Source of the DNA: Arenimonas metalli CF5-1
GTDB lineage: Bacteria; Pseudomonadota; Gammaproteobacteria; Xanthomonadales; Xanthomonadaceae
Length of the DNA: 64,000 nucleotides
Direction of reading: 5' to 3'
Assembly (NCBI RefSeq): GCF_000747155.1
Contig: NZ_AVCK01000055.1
Coordinates: 62,001 to 126,000 of the forward strand
Under the pieces are notes generated by a model that saw only the letters and a program-made list of their open reading frames with translations, searched no databases and was not told the DNA's origin. A program made the position numbers and the translations under genes. The number at the start of each line of letters is the position of its first letter. The first letter of the stretch is position 1. Below are positions 53,021-61,509 of the stretch, piece by piece.

Positions 53021-55843
53021 TCAGCCCAGCTTCGAGCGCTGCTGCTGCAGGGCGGCCTGCTGCGCGGTCCAGTCCGCCAGGCGCGCGCGCTCTTGCTCCA
53101 CCACGGCGGCGGGGGCGTTCTGCACGAAGGTTTCGCTGGAGAGCTTGCCCTGGCACTTGGCGATCTCGCCGGCGATGCGCTTGAGTTCCTTGTCCAGGCG
53201 CGCGGTTTCGGCGCCCAGGTCGATCAGGCCTTCCAGCGGGATCAGCAGCTTCAGCGAACCCACGAGCGCCGCGGCGGCGGCCGGGGCCTCGCCTTCGAGC
53301 CAGGTGATGGACTCGAGCTTGGCCAGGAATTTCAGCGCCGGCGTGTAGCGGGTGGCGCGTTCGCGGTCGGCGGCGTCGCCGTCCTGCAGCAGCAGCGGCA
53401 CGGCCTTCGCCGGCGCGATGCCCATCTGGCTGCGGATCGATCGCAGCTGGGTCACGGCGTCCTTCAGCCATTCGATGTCGGCGGCCGCGGCGGCGTTCTC
53501 CAGCGCGGCGTCGGCGGTCGGGTAGGGCTGGGTGCTGATGCTGTCGCCGGTGATGCCGAGCTTGGGCGCGACCGAATGCCAGATCTCCTCGGTGACGAAG
53601 GGGATGATCGGGTGCAGGGCGCGCAGCAGCTGTTCGAGCACGTAAAGCAGGGTGTGGCGGGTGCTGTCGGCCGCGGCCCGGTCATCGCCCATCAGCGCCG
53701 GCTTCGAAAGCTCGAGGTACCAGTCGCAGAACTCGTTCCACGCGAATTCGTACAGCGTCTGCGAGGCGAGGTCGAAGCGGTAGTCGGCGTAGCCCTTCTC
53801 GACTTCGCGCAGGGTGTGCTGCAGGCGGTCGAGGATCCAGCGTTCGGCGTCGGTCTGCGGGTTCGGGACTGAAGTCCCTCCTACAGAAAAGCCCTCGCAG
53901 TTGAGCAGGCTGAAGCGGGCGGCGTTCCAGAGCTTGTTGCAGAAGTTCTTGTAGCCCTCGCAGCGCTGCAGGTCGAACTTGATGTCGCGGCCGTGGGTGG
54001 CCAGCGAGGCGAAGGTGAAGCGCAGCGCGTCGGCGCCGAAGGGCGCGATGCCGTCCGGGAATTCCTTGCGGGTGGCCTTCTCGATCTTGGGCGCGTCGGT
54101 CGGCTTCATCAGGCCGGTGGTGCGCTTGGCCACCAGCGCGTCGGCGCTGATGCCGTCGATGATGTCGATCGGGTCCAGCACGTTGCCCTTCGACTTGGAC
54201 ATCTTCTGGCCGTCGCGGTCGCGCACCAGGCCCGTGATGTACACGTCCTTGAACGGCACCTCGCCGGTGAAGTGGTCGGTCATCATGATCATCCGGGCGA
54301 CCCAGAAGAAGATGATGTCGAAGCCGGTGACCAGCACCGAGGTCGGCAGGCGCTTGTCGAAGCCGCGCTCGGCCATGGCCTGCGGGTCGGGCCAGCCCAG
54401 CGTGCTGTGCGACCACAGCGCCGAGGAGAACCAGGTCTCGAGCACGTCGCTGTCGCGGGTCAGCGCGACGTCGGCGCCGAGGCCATGCTTCGCGCGCACT
54501 TCCGCCTCGTCGCGGCCCACGTAGGCCTTGCCCGACGCGTCGTACCAGGCCGGGATGCGGTGGCCCCACCAGAGCTGGCGGCTGATGCACCAGTCCTGGA
54601 TGTTGCCCATCCAGTGCCGGTAGGTGTTGATCCAGTTCTCCGGCACGAAGCGGACCTTGCCGCTCTCGACCAGTTCCAGGCCCTTGGCGCCGAGCTTCTC
54701 CATCCGCACGAACCACTGGTCGGTGAGGTAGGGCTCGATCACCTGGCCGGTGCGGTCGCCGCGCGGCACCTGCAGCTTGTGCTTCTTCTCCTCGACCAGC
54801 AGGCCCAGCGCCTCGAGGTCGGCCAGCACGGCCTTGCGGGCGGCGTAGCGGTCCAGGCCGCGGTACTTCTCCGGCGCGTTGCCGTTGATGGCGGCGTCCG
54901 GCGTGAGGATGTTGATCAGCGGCAGCGAATGGCGCTGGCCCACGGCGTAGTCGTTGAAATCGTGCGCGGGCGTGACCTTCACGACGCCGGTGCCGAAGGC
55001 GCGGTCGACGTAGTCGTCGGCGATGATCGGGATCTCGCGATCCGACAGCGGCAGCGCCACGGCCTTGCCGACCAGCGCGGCGTAGCGCGCGTCATCCGGA
55101 TGCACCATCGCGGCGGTGTCGCCCAGCATCGTTTCCGGGCGCGTGGTGGCGACGACGAGGTAGTCGCGGGTTTCGCGCAGGGTTTCATTGCCGTCGGCGT
55201 CGTGCTCGACGTGTTCGTAGGTGGCGCCGCCGGCCAGCGGGTAGCGGATCGACCACAGCTTGCCGTCCTCTTCCTCGCTCACCACTTCGAGGTCGGAGAT
55301 CGCGGTCTTCAGCACCGGGTCCCAGTTCACCAGGCGCTGGCCGCGGTAGATCAGGCCTTCCTCGAACAGGCGCACGAAGGTCTCGACCACGGCCTGGCTC
55401 GGGCCGGCATCCATGGTGAAGGTCTCGCGGCTCCAGTCGCCCGAGGCGCCCATGCGGCGCATCTGGCGGGTGATGGTGTCTCCCGACTCCTGCTTCCAGG
55501 CCCAAACCCTTTCAATGAACTTGTCGCGGCCCAGCGAATCGCGGGTCTCGCCCTTGCCCTCGAGCGCCAGGTTGCGCGACACGACCATTTCCGTGGCGAT
55601 GCCCGCGTGGTCGGTGCCGACCTGCCAGAGCGTGTCGAAGCCCTTCATGCGGTGGTAGCGCACCAGCGCGTCCATCAGCGTGTGCTGGAAGGCGTGGCCC
55701 ATGTGCAGGGTGCCGGTGACGTTCGGCGGCGGCAGCATGATGGTGTAGGCCGGGCCCTTGCCCGACGGCTTGAAGCAGCCGCTGGCTTCCCAGTGGGCGT
55801 ACCACTTGGTCTCGAAGGTCTGGGGCTCGAAGCTCTTTTCCAT
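53021..55843 (-). CDS. valS: Valyl-tRNA synthetase
   Basis: A 940-residue class I ValRS. The HIGH motif is HMGH (47-50, in [11 protein letters not shown]) and the KMSKS motif is [11 protein letters not shown]. The C-terminal coiled coil ends near residue 940 ([18 protein letters not shown]). ATG 55843 matches the family start; in-frame codons upstream give an unrelated sequence. Residues 653-660 (SVGGTSVP), in a variable linker of the anticodon-binding region after LNCEGF, are encoded by a half copy of the family-1 repeat, in frame and without damage. Charges tRNA-Val. Confidence 0.97.
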   Translation of the reverse strand: MEKSFEPQTFETKWYAHWEASGCFKPSGKGPAYTIMLPPPNVTGTLHMGHAFQHTLMDALVRYHRMKGFDTLWQVGTDHAGIATEMVVSRNLALEGKGETRDSLGRDKFIERVWAWKQESGDTITRQMRRMGASGDWSRETFTMDAGPSQAVVETFVRLFEEGLIYRGQRLVNWDPVLKTAISDLEVVSEEEDGKLWSIRYPLAGGATYEHVEHDADGNETLRETRDYLVVATTRPETMLGDTAAMVHPDDARYAALVGKAVALPLSDREIPIIADDYVDRAFGTGVVKVTPAHDFNDYAVGQRHSLPLINILTPDAAINGNAPEKYRGLDRYAARKAVLADLEALGLLVEEKKHKLQVPRGDRTGQVIEPYLTDQWFVRMEKLGAKGLELVESGKVRFVPENWINTYRHWMGNIQDWCISRQLWWGHRIPAWYDASGKAYVGRDEAEVRAKHGLGADVALTRDSDVLETWFSSALWSHSTLGWPDPQAMAERGFDKRLPTSVLVTGFDIIFFWVARMIMMTDHFTGEVPFKDVYITGLVRDRDGQKMSKSKGNVLDPIDIIDGISADALVAKRTTGLMKPTDAPKIEKATRKEFPDGIAPFGADALRFTFASLATHGRDIKFDLQRCEGYKNFCNKLWNAARFSLLNCEGFSVGGTSVPNPQTDAERWILDRLQHTLREVEKGYADYRFDLASQTLYEFAWNEFCDWYLELSKPALMGDDRAAADSTRHTLLYVLEQLLRALHPIIPFVTEEIWHSVAPKLGITGDSISTQPYPTADAALENAAAAADIEWLKDAVTQLRSIRSQMGIAPAKAVPLLLQDGDAADRERATRYTPALKFLAKLESITWLEGEAPAAAAALVGSLKLLIPLEGLIDLGAETARLDKELKRIAGEIAKCQGKLSSETFVQNAPAAVVEQERARLADWTAQQAALQQQRSKLG
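53862..53885. repeat. REP-like half element E inside valS
   Basis: One arm only: TTCGGGACTGAAGTCCC then TCCTACA on the plus strand. Read on the valS strand it is CTGTAGGAGGGACTTCAG..., the same frame (VGGTSVP) as in cysNC. Confidence 0.9.
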
Positions 55844-55944
55844 GGGGGCTGACGGCTCTTGGCCCGGCGCGGAGGCCGGGCTTGGATGGGCGGGGAAGGC
55901 CGCAAAGCCTAGCAAATCAGGGCTTTGGCCGCGACCTGCAGCGT

Positions 55945-56009
55945 TGTGGGCGGGACTTCAGTCCCGATGCTTTCCGGCCAAAGGCATCGGGACTGAAGTC
56001 CCGCCCACA
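55945..56009. repeat. REP-like inverted pair F (variant)
   Basis: Inverted pair with arms beginning TGTGGGCGGGACTTCAG, differing from the other copies at TAGGAGG (here TGGGCGG) and CGAAGC (here CGATGC). Spacer TTTCCGGCCAAA. It lies between the valS start and the pepQ stop. Confidence 0.9.
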
Positions 56010-56023
56010 GGGTTCGGGCGGCC

Positions 56024-57340
56024 TCAGGCCTCGGCGAAGGCGTCGCGGCTGAGGTTTTCAGGCTTGCCGTCGGTGCAGTGCACCTCGTCCTCGATGCGCA
56101 CGCCGCCGAAGCTCGCCAGGTGCTCAACCTTCCGCCAGTCCACGGCCTTGCCCTGCGGCGTGGCCTTGAGCTTGGCCAGCAGCGTCGGGATGAAGTAGAT
56201 GCCGGGCTCGATGGTCACCACCATGCCGGGCTCCAGCGTGCGGGTCATGCGCAGGTAGGGATGGCCGGCGGGGCGCGGGATCAGCTGGCCGGCTTCGTCG
56301 GTGAAGCCGGCGACGTCGTGCACCTGCAGGCCGATGGGGTGGCCCAGGCCGTGCGGGAAGAAGGTGGAGGTGAGGCCGGTCTCGAGCATCTGGGCCGGGT
56401 CCATGTCCACGAGGTCCAGCGTGCGCAGCACGTTGCCCAGGCGCAGGTGGCATTCCAAGTGCAGGTCGCGGTAGTCCACGCCGGCCTTCACGCGCGCGCA
56501 CAGGGCCTGCTGCTCGTCCTCGACGGCGGCGACCAGCGCTTCGAAATCGACGTCGCCATTGCCCCAGGTGCGGGTGATGTCGGAGGCATAACCGTCCACT
56601 TCGGCGCCGGCATCGATCAGCAGCGAGCGATGCCGGGACGGCGCGTGCGTGTCCTTGTACTGGTAGTGCAGCACCGCGCTGTGTTCGTTGAGGCAGACGA
56701 TGTTGCTGTAGGGCAGGTCCAGGTCGGTGTGGCCGGTCGCCGCGAGGTAGGCCGCGTGGATGCCCGCTTCCGACAGCCCGGCCTTGAACGCTTCGCGCGC
56801 CGCCAGGTGTCCCGGCACCGCGCGACGCTGGGCCAGGCGCATCACGGCCAGTTCGTAGGGCGTTTTGTAGGCGCGGTGGTAGTGCAGCGCGGCGAGCAGG
56901 CCTTCGGGGTTGTTGGGCGTGAAGCCGGGCAGGGCGGCGTCGGCCTCGCCCAGGATGGCGGCGCGGCCGCCCGTGGGCAGGTGCTTCACGGCCTCGGCCG
57001 GGTCGGTGATGACCCGGATGTCGAAGTGTTCCACCCAGGCGCCCTGCGGCGGGGTGGGCGGCACGTGCCAGTAGTCGTCGGGCTGGTAGTAGGCCAGCAC
57101 CGGGCGCTGGCCCGGGGTGTAGGCGATCCAGCAGTGCGGGTGCCGGGTCAGGGGCAGCCAGGCCTTGAACTGGGCGTTGGGCTTGAAGGGGTAGGGGCGG
57201 TCGTCCAGGAATTCGTGTTTTTCCACGCCCGACGCCACCAGAAGGTGATCGAAGCCATGTTTTTCCAGCAGCCGGTCCACCCGCGCCTTGATTGCGGACA
57301 GGTGCGCGGGATATAGAGTGGCTGTGTCCTGGGGAGTCAT
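56024..57340 (-). CDS. pepQ: Xaa-Pro dipeptidase (M24 family)
   Basis: A 438-residue M24 metallopeptidase, near the length of E. coli PepQ (443). Metal ligands: D243 and D254 (LIDAGAEVDGYASDITRT), a His in HGLGH (330-334), E378 (TIEPGIYF) and an acid in IEDEVH (415-420). HDVAGF is also conserved. The N-terminal domain has VEKHEFLDDRPYPFKPN. ATG 57340. Hydrolyses X-Pro dipeptides in the cytoplasm. The frame stays open far upstream, antisense to the next gene, but that extension has no family sequence. Confidence 0.93.
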   Translation of the reverse strand: MTPQDTATLYPAHLSAIKARVDRLLEKHGFDHLLVASGVEKHEFLDDRPYPFKPNAQFKAWLPLTRHPHCWIAYTPGQRPVLAYYQPDDYWHVPPTPPQGAWVEHFDIRVITDPAEAVKHLPTGGRAAILGEADAALPGFTPNNPEGLLAALHYHRAYKTPYELAVMRLAQRRAVPGHLAAREAFKAGLSEAGIHAAYLAATGHTDLDLPYSNIVCLNEHSAVLHYQYKDTHAPSRHRSLLIDAGAEVDGYASDITRTWGNGDVDFEALVAAVEDEQQALCARVKAGVDYRDLHLECHLRLGNVLRTLDLVDMDPAQMLETGLTSTFFPHGLGHPIGLQVHDVAGFTDEAGQLIPRPAGHPYLRMTRTLEPGMVVTIEPGIYFIPTLLAKLKATPQGKAVDWRKVEHLASFGGVRIEDEVHCTDGKPENLSRDAFAEA

Positions 57341-57403
57341 GGCCGGTCCTTCGTGGGCGAAGGCCCGATTTTGCCGCATCTGGCGCAGGGGCAGGAGAAG
57401 GGT

Positions 57404-60076
57404 TTGGAAAATCGGCGCAAAGACGGCGGCTTCCTCGGCCAGCCCGCCTGGCTGTGGAGCCTCGGGGCGCTGCTGGTCGGCCTTGCGCTCAGCCTGCTGG
57501 CCGCCAGCCTGCACCGGGATGCCCTGGCCCGCTCCGAGCAGGTCCGCCTCGAGCGCCTGGCCGAGCGCAGCTTCGACGCCGTGGACAGCCAGCTGCAGAC
57601 CTGCGGCCTGCTGGTGCGGTCGGTGCAGGCCCTGTTCCTGGCCTCCGACGAGGTGACGATCGACGAGTTCGAGGCGATGTACTCGAACCTGCGCCCGCGC
57701 GAACAGTTCCCCAGCCTTCAGGCCGTCGCGTACGCGGTGAAGAGCGATCGACCGTCCCCTGACGCTGAGCCCGACGGCCAGCTGCGTTACCCCACCGTGC
57801 TGGTCGCGCCGATGCAGGGCAACCGGATGCTGCTGGGGCTCGACATCGCCACCCAGCCGGCCAACCTCGCCGCGGCCCGGTTCTCCCGCGATGCCGACCA
57901 ACCGGTGATGTCGGCCGCCTTCCGGCTGGTGCAGCGCGCCAACATGCCGGGCAGCGACGACGGCCTCACCATCCGCCTGCCGGTGTTCACCCCCGGTCCG
58001 CAGCCGCGCGACCTGGCCGAGCGGCGCGCCCGCGAGATGGGCTCGCTGGCGGCCTCGTTCCGGATCACCCGGCTGATCGAGGACGCGCTCCCGCGCGAGG
58101 CGCTGGACCGCTTCGACCTCGAGGTGTTCGACATCAGCGACGGCGAGGCCAGCCCGCGCCTGCTCTACACCAACCCAAGGGAAATCGAGGCCCGGAAGGG
58201 CGTCGAAACCGCCACCTTCGTGCGCGACCTGGCCTACGGCGGCCGCACCTGGCGGATGATGGCCGACGCCGAACTGCTCGACGACGAAGCCGGCTGGCTG
58301 CCGCTGCTCACCTTCGGCATCGGCTGCCTGGCCAGCCTGCTGATGGCCACGCTGGCCCTGTCGATCGCCGGCACCCGCGCGCGGGCGCTGGCGCTGGCGC
58401 GCGACATGTCCTCGCAGTACCGCGAGAGCGAGGAGCGCTTCCGGGCCCTGAACGAACTGCTGCCGGCGCTGGTGCTGCTGGCGCGGGTGGGCGATGGCCA
58501 GCTGGTGTACGCGAACCAGGCCTGCCGCGACCGCTTCGGCATCAGCGACGAGTTCCTCAGCCCGACCTTGCCGGAGTTGGTGGAGGACCCGGCCATGCGC
58601 GAGCGCGTCGTGGGCATGGGCACGGATCCGGGCGCCATCTTCAACGAGACGGTGCGGCTGCGGGTTCCCGGGCAGGATCCGTTCTGGGCGACGCTGTCGG
58701 TGTCCCGGATCATGCTGGGCGAACAGCCGCACCTGCTGGCGGTGGCCAACGACATCACCGAACTGCGCGTGCTGAGCGAGGAGCTGAGCTACCAGGCCAC
58801 GCATGACGCCCTCACCGGCCTGTTGAACCGCCGCGAGTTCGAACGCCAGCTCGACGCTGCCATCGCCGCGCTGGATGCGGGCGCGCCGCCGGCGGCGCTT
58901 CTGTACATGGACCTGGACCAGTTCAAGCTGATCAACGACACCTCCGGCCACTACGCGGGCGACCAGCTGCTGGCGCAGTTGGCGGCGCTGTTCGCCGGCC
59001 TGCTGCCGCGCGATGCGATCGTGGCGCGCCTGGGCGGCGACGAGTTCGCCTTCCTGCTCGAGCGCACCGACGAAGCCCGCGCCGCGGCGCTGGCCGAGAA
59101 GATCCGGGTCGAGATCGACGGCTACGTGTTCGGCTGGGAGCAGCGCAACTACACCATCAGCGCCAGCATCGGCGTGGTGATGATGCGCGGCCCGGGCCTG
59201 AGCCAGCGCACCCTGCTGGCGCACGCCGATACCGCTTGCTACATGGCCAAGGAGCGCGGCCGCAACCGCGTGCACCTGTTCTCGGAAGACGACCTCGAGA
59301 CCACCCAGCGCCGCAGCGAGATGGAGTGGGCGGGCCGGATCCGGCAGGCGCTGGCCGACGGCCGCTTCCTGCTGCATTTCCAGGAGCTGGCGCCGCTGTG
59401 GTACGGCGAGCAGGCCGAGGGCGTGCACGTGGAGATGCTGGTGCGCCTGCGCGACGAGAGCGGCGCGATGGTGCCGCCGGGCGCGTTCATCCCGGCCGCC
59501 GAGCGCTTCGGCCTGATGCCGCAGCTCGACCGCTGGGTGGTGGACACCACGCTGGCGAACTTCAACCGCATCCACCCCTCGGGCAAGCCCGTGAAGCTGT
59601 GCGCGATCAACCTCTCGGGCCCGACCTTCGAGGACGACAGCTTCGCGGACTTCGTGCTGCAGCGGCTCGAGGACTACGGCGTGCCGCCGCAGCGCATCTG
59701 CTTCGAGATCACCGAGACCGCCGCGGTCAGCTCGATGGCGCGCGCGGTGGAGTTCATGCAGAAGCTGCGCGCGGCCGGCTGCAAGTTCTCGCTCGACGAC
59801 TTCGGCTCGGGCATGGCCTCGTTCGGTTACCTCAAGAACCTGCCGGTGGACTTCATCAAGATCGACGGCAGCTTCATCCGCAACATCGAGACCGACCCGG
59901 TGAGCTACTCGATCGTGCGCGCGGTGACCGACATCGGCCACCAGCTGGGCCTGCAGGTGGTGGCGGAGTGGGTGGCCGACGACCGCGCCCGCGACCTGCT
60001 GCGCGGGCTGAGCGTGGACTACGCCCAGGGCTTCGCGATCCACAAGCCCGAGGCGGCGCTCTGCTTCCGCGGCTGA
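57404..60076 (+). CDS. CHASE-PAS-GGDEF-EAL cyclic-di-GMP signalling protein
   Basis: About 890 residues. Membrane span (about 16-36), periplasmic CHASE sensor (about 45-275), second span (about 292-315), PAS-like segment (about 340-440), GGDEF domain with intact RLGGDEFAF, and EAL domain. The EAL motif reads EML (VHVEMLVRLRDE), but the other catalytic residues are present: INLSG, FEITET, LDDFGSG, FIKIDGSF, AEWV and DYAQGF. It could therefore both make and degrade c-di-GMP. Start chosen: TTG 57404, preceded by AGGAG at 6 bases. GTG 57353 is in frame but would leave only 12 bases to the divergent pepQ start. Confidence 0.88.
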   Translation: MENRRKDGGFLGQPAWLWSLGALLVGLALSLLAASLHRDALARSEQVRLERLAERSFDAVDSQLQTCGLLVRSVQALFLASDEVTIDEFEAMYSNLRPREQFPSLQAVAYAVKSDRPSPDAEPDGQLRYPTVLVAPMQGNRMLLGLDIATQPANLAAARFSRDADQPVMSAAFRLVQRANMPGSDDGLTIRLPVFTPGPQPRDLAERRAREMGSLAASFRITRLIEDALPREALDRFDLEVFDISDGEASPRLLYTNPREIEARKGVETATFVRDLAYGGRTWRMMADAELLDDEAGWLPLLTFGIGCLASLLMATLALSIAGTRARALALARDMSSQYRESEERFRALNELLPALVLLARVGDGQLVYANQACRDRFGISDEFLSPTLPELVEDPAMRERVVGMGTDPGAIFNETVRLRVPGQDPFWATLSVSRIMLGEQPHLLAVANDITELRVLSEELSYQATHDALTGLLNRREFERQLDAAIAALDAGAPPAALLYMDLDQFKLINDTSGHYAGDQLLAQLAALFAGLLPRDAIVARLGGDEFAFLLERTDEARAAALAEKIRVEIDGYVFGWEQRNYTISASIGVVMMRGPGLSQRTLLAHADTACYMAKERGRNRVHLFSEDDLETTQRRSEMEWAGRIRQALADGRFLLHFQELAPLWYGEQAEGVHVEMLVRLRDESGAMVPPGAFIPAAERFGLMPQLDRWVVDTTLANFNRIHPSGKPVKLCAINLSGPTFEDDSFADFVLQRLEDYGVPPQRICFEITETAAVSSMARAVEFMQKLRAAGCKFSLDDFGSGMASFGYLKNLPVDFIKIDGSFIRNIETDPVSYSIVRAVTDIGHQLGLQVVAEWVADDRARDLLRGLSVDYAQGFAIHKPEAALCFRG

Positions 60077-60080
60077 GGCG

Positions 60081-61190
60081 CTAGTCCGCGGTGGCCGGCG
60101 GGCCGGCGTCGCAAGCCGGCCCGAGGTCCAGCGGCGGCCCCAGCGAGACCGGGTTGCGCAGCAGCTCGACCCGTGCGGCCATCGCCGTGGTGACCATCAT
60201 TTCGTTTTCTTCGGTGACCATCAGCACGCAGCCCAGCCCGAGCCGGCGCGCGGCGCGCTCGAACCCCGACGGGCCGGCGACGAACAGCGCGGTGGCGCCG
60301 GCGTCGGCCCGCACCGGGTCGCGGTGCAGCACCATCACCGCCGCCGCGCCGCGCGCCGGCCGGCCGGTGCGCGGGTCGAGCACGTGGCCCCAGCGTGCGC
60401 CGGTCGGCGACTCGCGGAACTTGTTGTAGTTGCCGGTGCTGAAGAGCGCCTCGTGGTCGTCGAGCTGGACGCTGCCCAGCGCGCCGCCGAACGGATCCTG
60501 CAGCCCCACGCGCCAGGGCCGGCCGTTGCCGTCCCCCAGCGCGACGATGTCGCCGCCCAGGCTGACCAGGGCGTGGCGCACGCCGTGGCGCGCCAGCACT
60601 TCGAGGATGGTTTCCGACGCCAGCCCTTCGGCGATGGCGCCGAAATCCAGCTGCACGGCCGGGTTGCTGCTCGACACCACGTCGCCATCCACGCGCACCT
60701 GGTCCAGCCGCGGGCGCGCCTCGCGCCAGCGCTGCAGCCAGGCTTCGCCTGGCGGCGCGGTCAGCACCGGGAAGGTCGAGGTGTGGAAGCCCCAGGCGGC
60801 CACCAGGCCGCCGACGGCCGGATCGAACAGGCCCTCGCTGGCCTGCGCCAGCGGCCGCGAGCGCGCGATCAACTCGACCACCGAGGTGGGCGCGGCAGCG
60901 GATCCGCCGGCCGCCAGCGCGGCGTTGATGCGGGTGAGGTCGGAGGGCTCCCAGGCATGCCATTCCGCCTGGCGCTGGGTCAGGAGCGTGGACACCTCGG
61001 CCAATGCGGCGCTGGATTGCGCCAGGTCGGCGCCACGGATTTCGACATCGGCCAGGGTGCCGAACACGTACAGCCGCTCCATGCGGACGGGCTCTTCGCG
61101 GCTGCAGCCGGCCGCCAGGGCCAGTGCGACGGCCAGCGCCGCCAGCGCGCAGCGGCGCGGGGATTCAGACGTACTGGCTGCCCGGCGCAT
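60081..61190 (-). CDS. apbE: FAD:protein FMN transferase (ApbE), lipoprotein
   Basis: A 369-residue ApbE protein. The lipoprotein signal ends at LAAGC (C29). ERLYVFGTLADVEIRG, DFGAIAEGLA, LVSLGGDIVALGDG and RWGHVLDPRTGRPA follow the ApbE order (FAD site and Mg site). It attaches FMN to Ser/Thr of periplasmic flavoproteins. ATG 61190 overlaps the end of the PilZ gene by 26 bases. The usual targets (NqrB/C, RnfD/G, NosR) are not encoded in this window. Confidence 0.88.
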   Translation of the reverse strand: MRRAASTSESPRRCALAALAVALALAAGCSREEPVRMERLYVFGTLADVEIRGADLAQSSAALAEVSTLLTQRQAEWHAWEPSDLTRINAALAAGGSAAAPTSVVELIARSRPLAQASEGLFDPAVGGLVAAWGFHTSTFPVLTAPPGEAWLQRWREARPRLDQVRVDGDVVSSSNPAVQLDFGAIAEGLASETILEVLARHGVRHALVSLGGDIVALGDGNGRPWRVGLQDPFGGALGSVQLDDHEALFSTGNYNKFRESPTGARWGHVLDPRTGRPARGAAAVMVLHRDPVRADAGATALFVAGPSGFERAARRLGLGCVLMVTEENEMMVTTAMAARVELLRNPVSLGPPLDLGPACDAGPPATAD

Positions 61191-61509
61191 CCACCCACTC
61201 CCGGATGAAGGCCACGTCCTCCGGGGCGACGTCGATGAAGCGGAAGCCGGTCCAGACCTGGCCCGGCGCCGCGGCTTCGTCCGACCACAGCTCGTGCGCG
61301 CCCACTTCGACCTGGCGCGACTTGCCGGACGAATCGTCCAGGGTGAAGCGCAGCTGGAACAGCGCGTCGCTGGTGATCGGTTCGCCCAGGATCAGCAGCA
61401 TGCCGGTCTCGGAGAGGTTGCTGAGCTTGCCGATCAGCATCCCGGTCATGGTGTCGAGGACGTCGATGTTGCCGACCTTGCGGCGTTTGGCGCGGCGGTA
61501 CTCGTTCAT
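61165..61509 (-). CDS. PilZ-domain c-di-GMP-binding protein
   Basis: A 114-residue single PilZ domain. Both c-di-GMP contacts are present: RxxxR (R5-R9 in YRRAKRR) and the NLSETG form of (D/N)xSxxG. It overlaps the DUF1631 stop (ATGA) and the ApbE start. Probably a c-di-GMP receptor acting with the DUF1631 protein; the CHASE/GGDEF/EAL gene is 1.1 kb away. Confidence 0.85.
   Translation of the reverse strand: MNEYRRAKRRKVGNIDVLDTMTGMLIGKLSNLSETGMLLILGEPITSDALFQLRFTLDDSSGKSRQVEVGAHELWSDEAAAPGQVWTGFRFIDVAPEDVAFIREWVDAPGSQYV

Noticed and set aside
53862-53885. Possible frameshift or pseudogene in valS caused by the repeat
   Set aside because: The frame continues on both sides, with all synthetase motifs and the C-terminal coiled coil intact.
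23846-56009. CRISPR array
   Set aside because: Repeats are dispersed inverted pairs kilobases apart, not regularly spaced direct repeats, and no cas genes are present.
59401-59460. EAL domain read as inactive because EAL is EML
   Set aside because: Only the middle residue differs; the glutamate and the other metal-binding and catalytic residues are present.
57341-60043. Long minus-strand open frame continuing upstream of pepQ, antisense to the CHASE/GGDEF/EAL gene
   Set aside because: A by-product of GC-rich third positions; no family motifs, and the true PepQ start at 57340 matches homologues.
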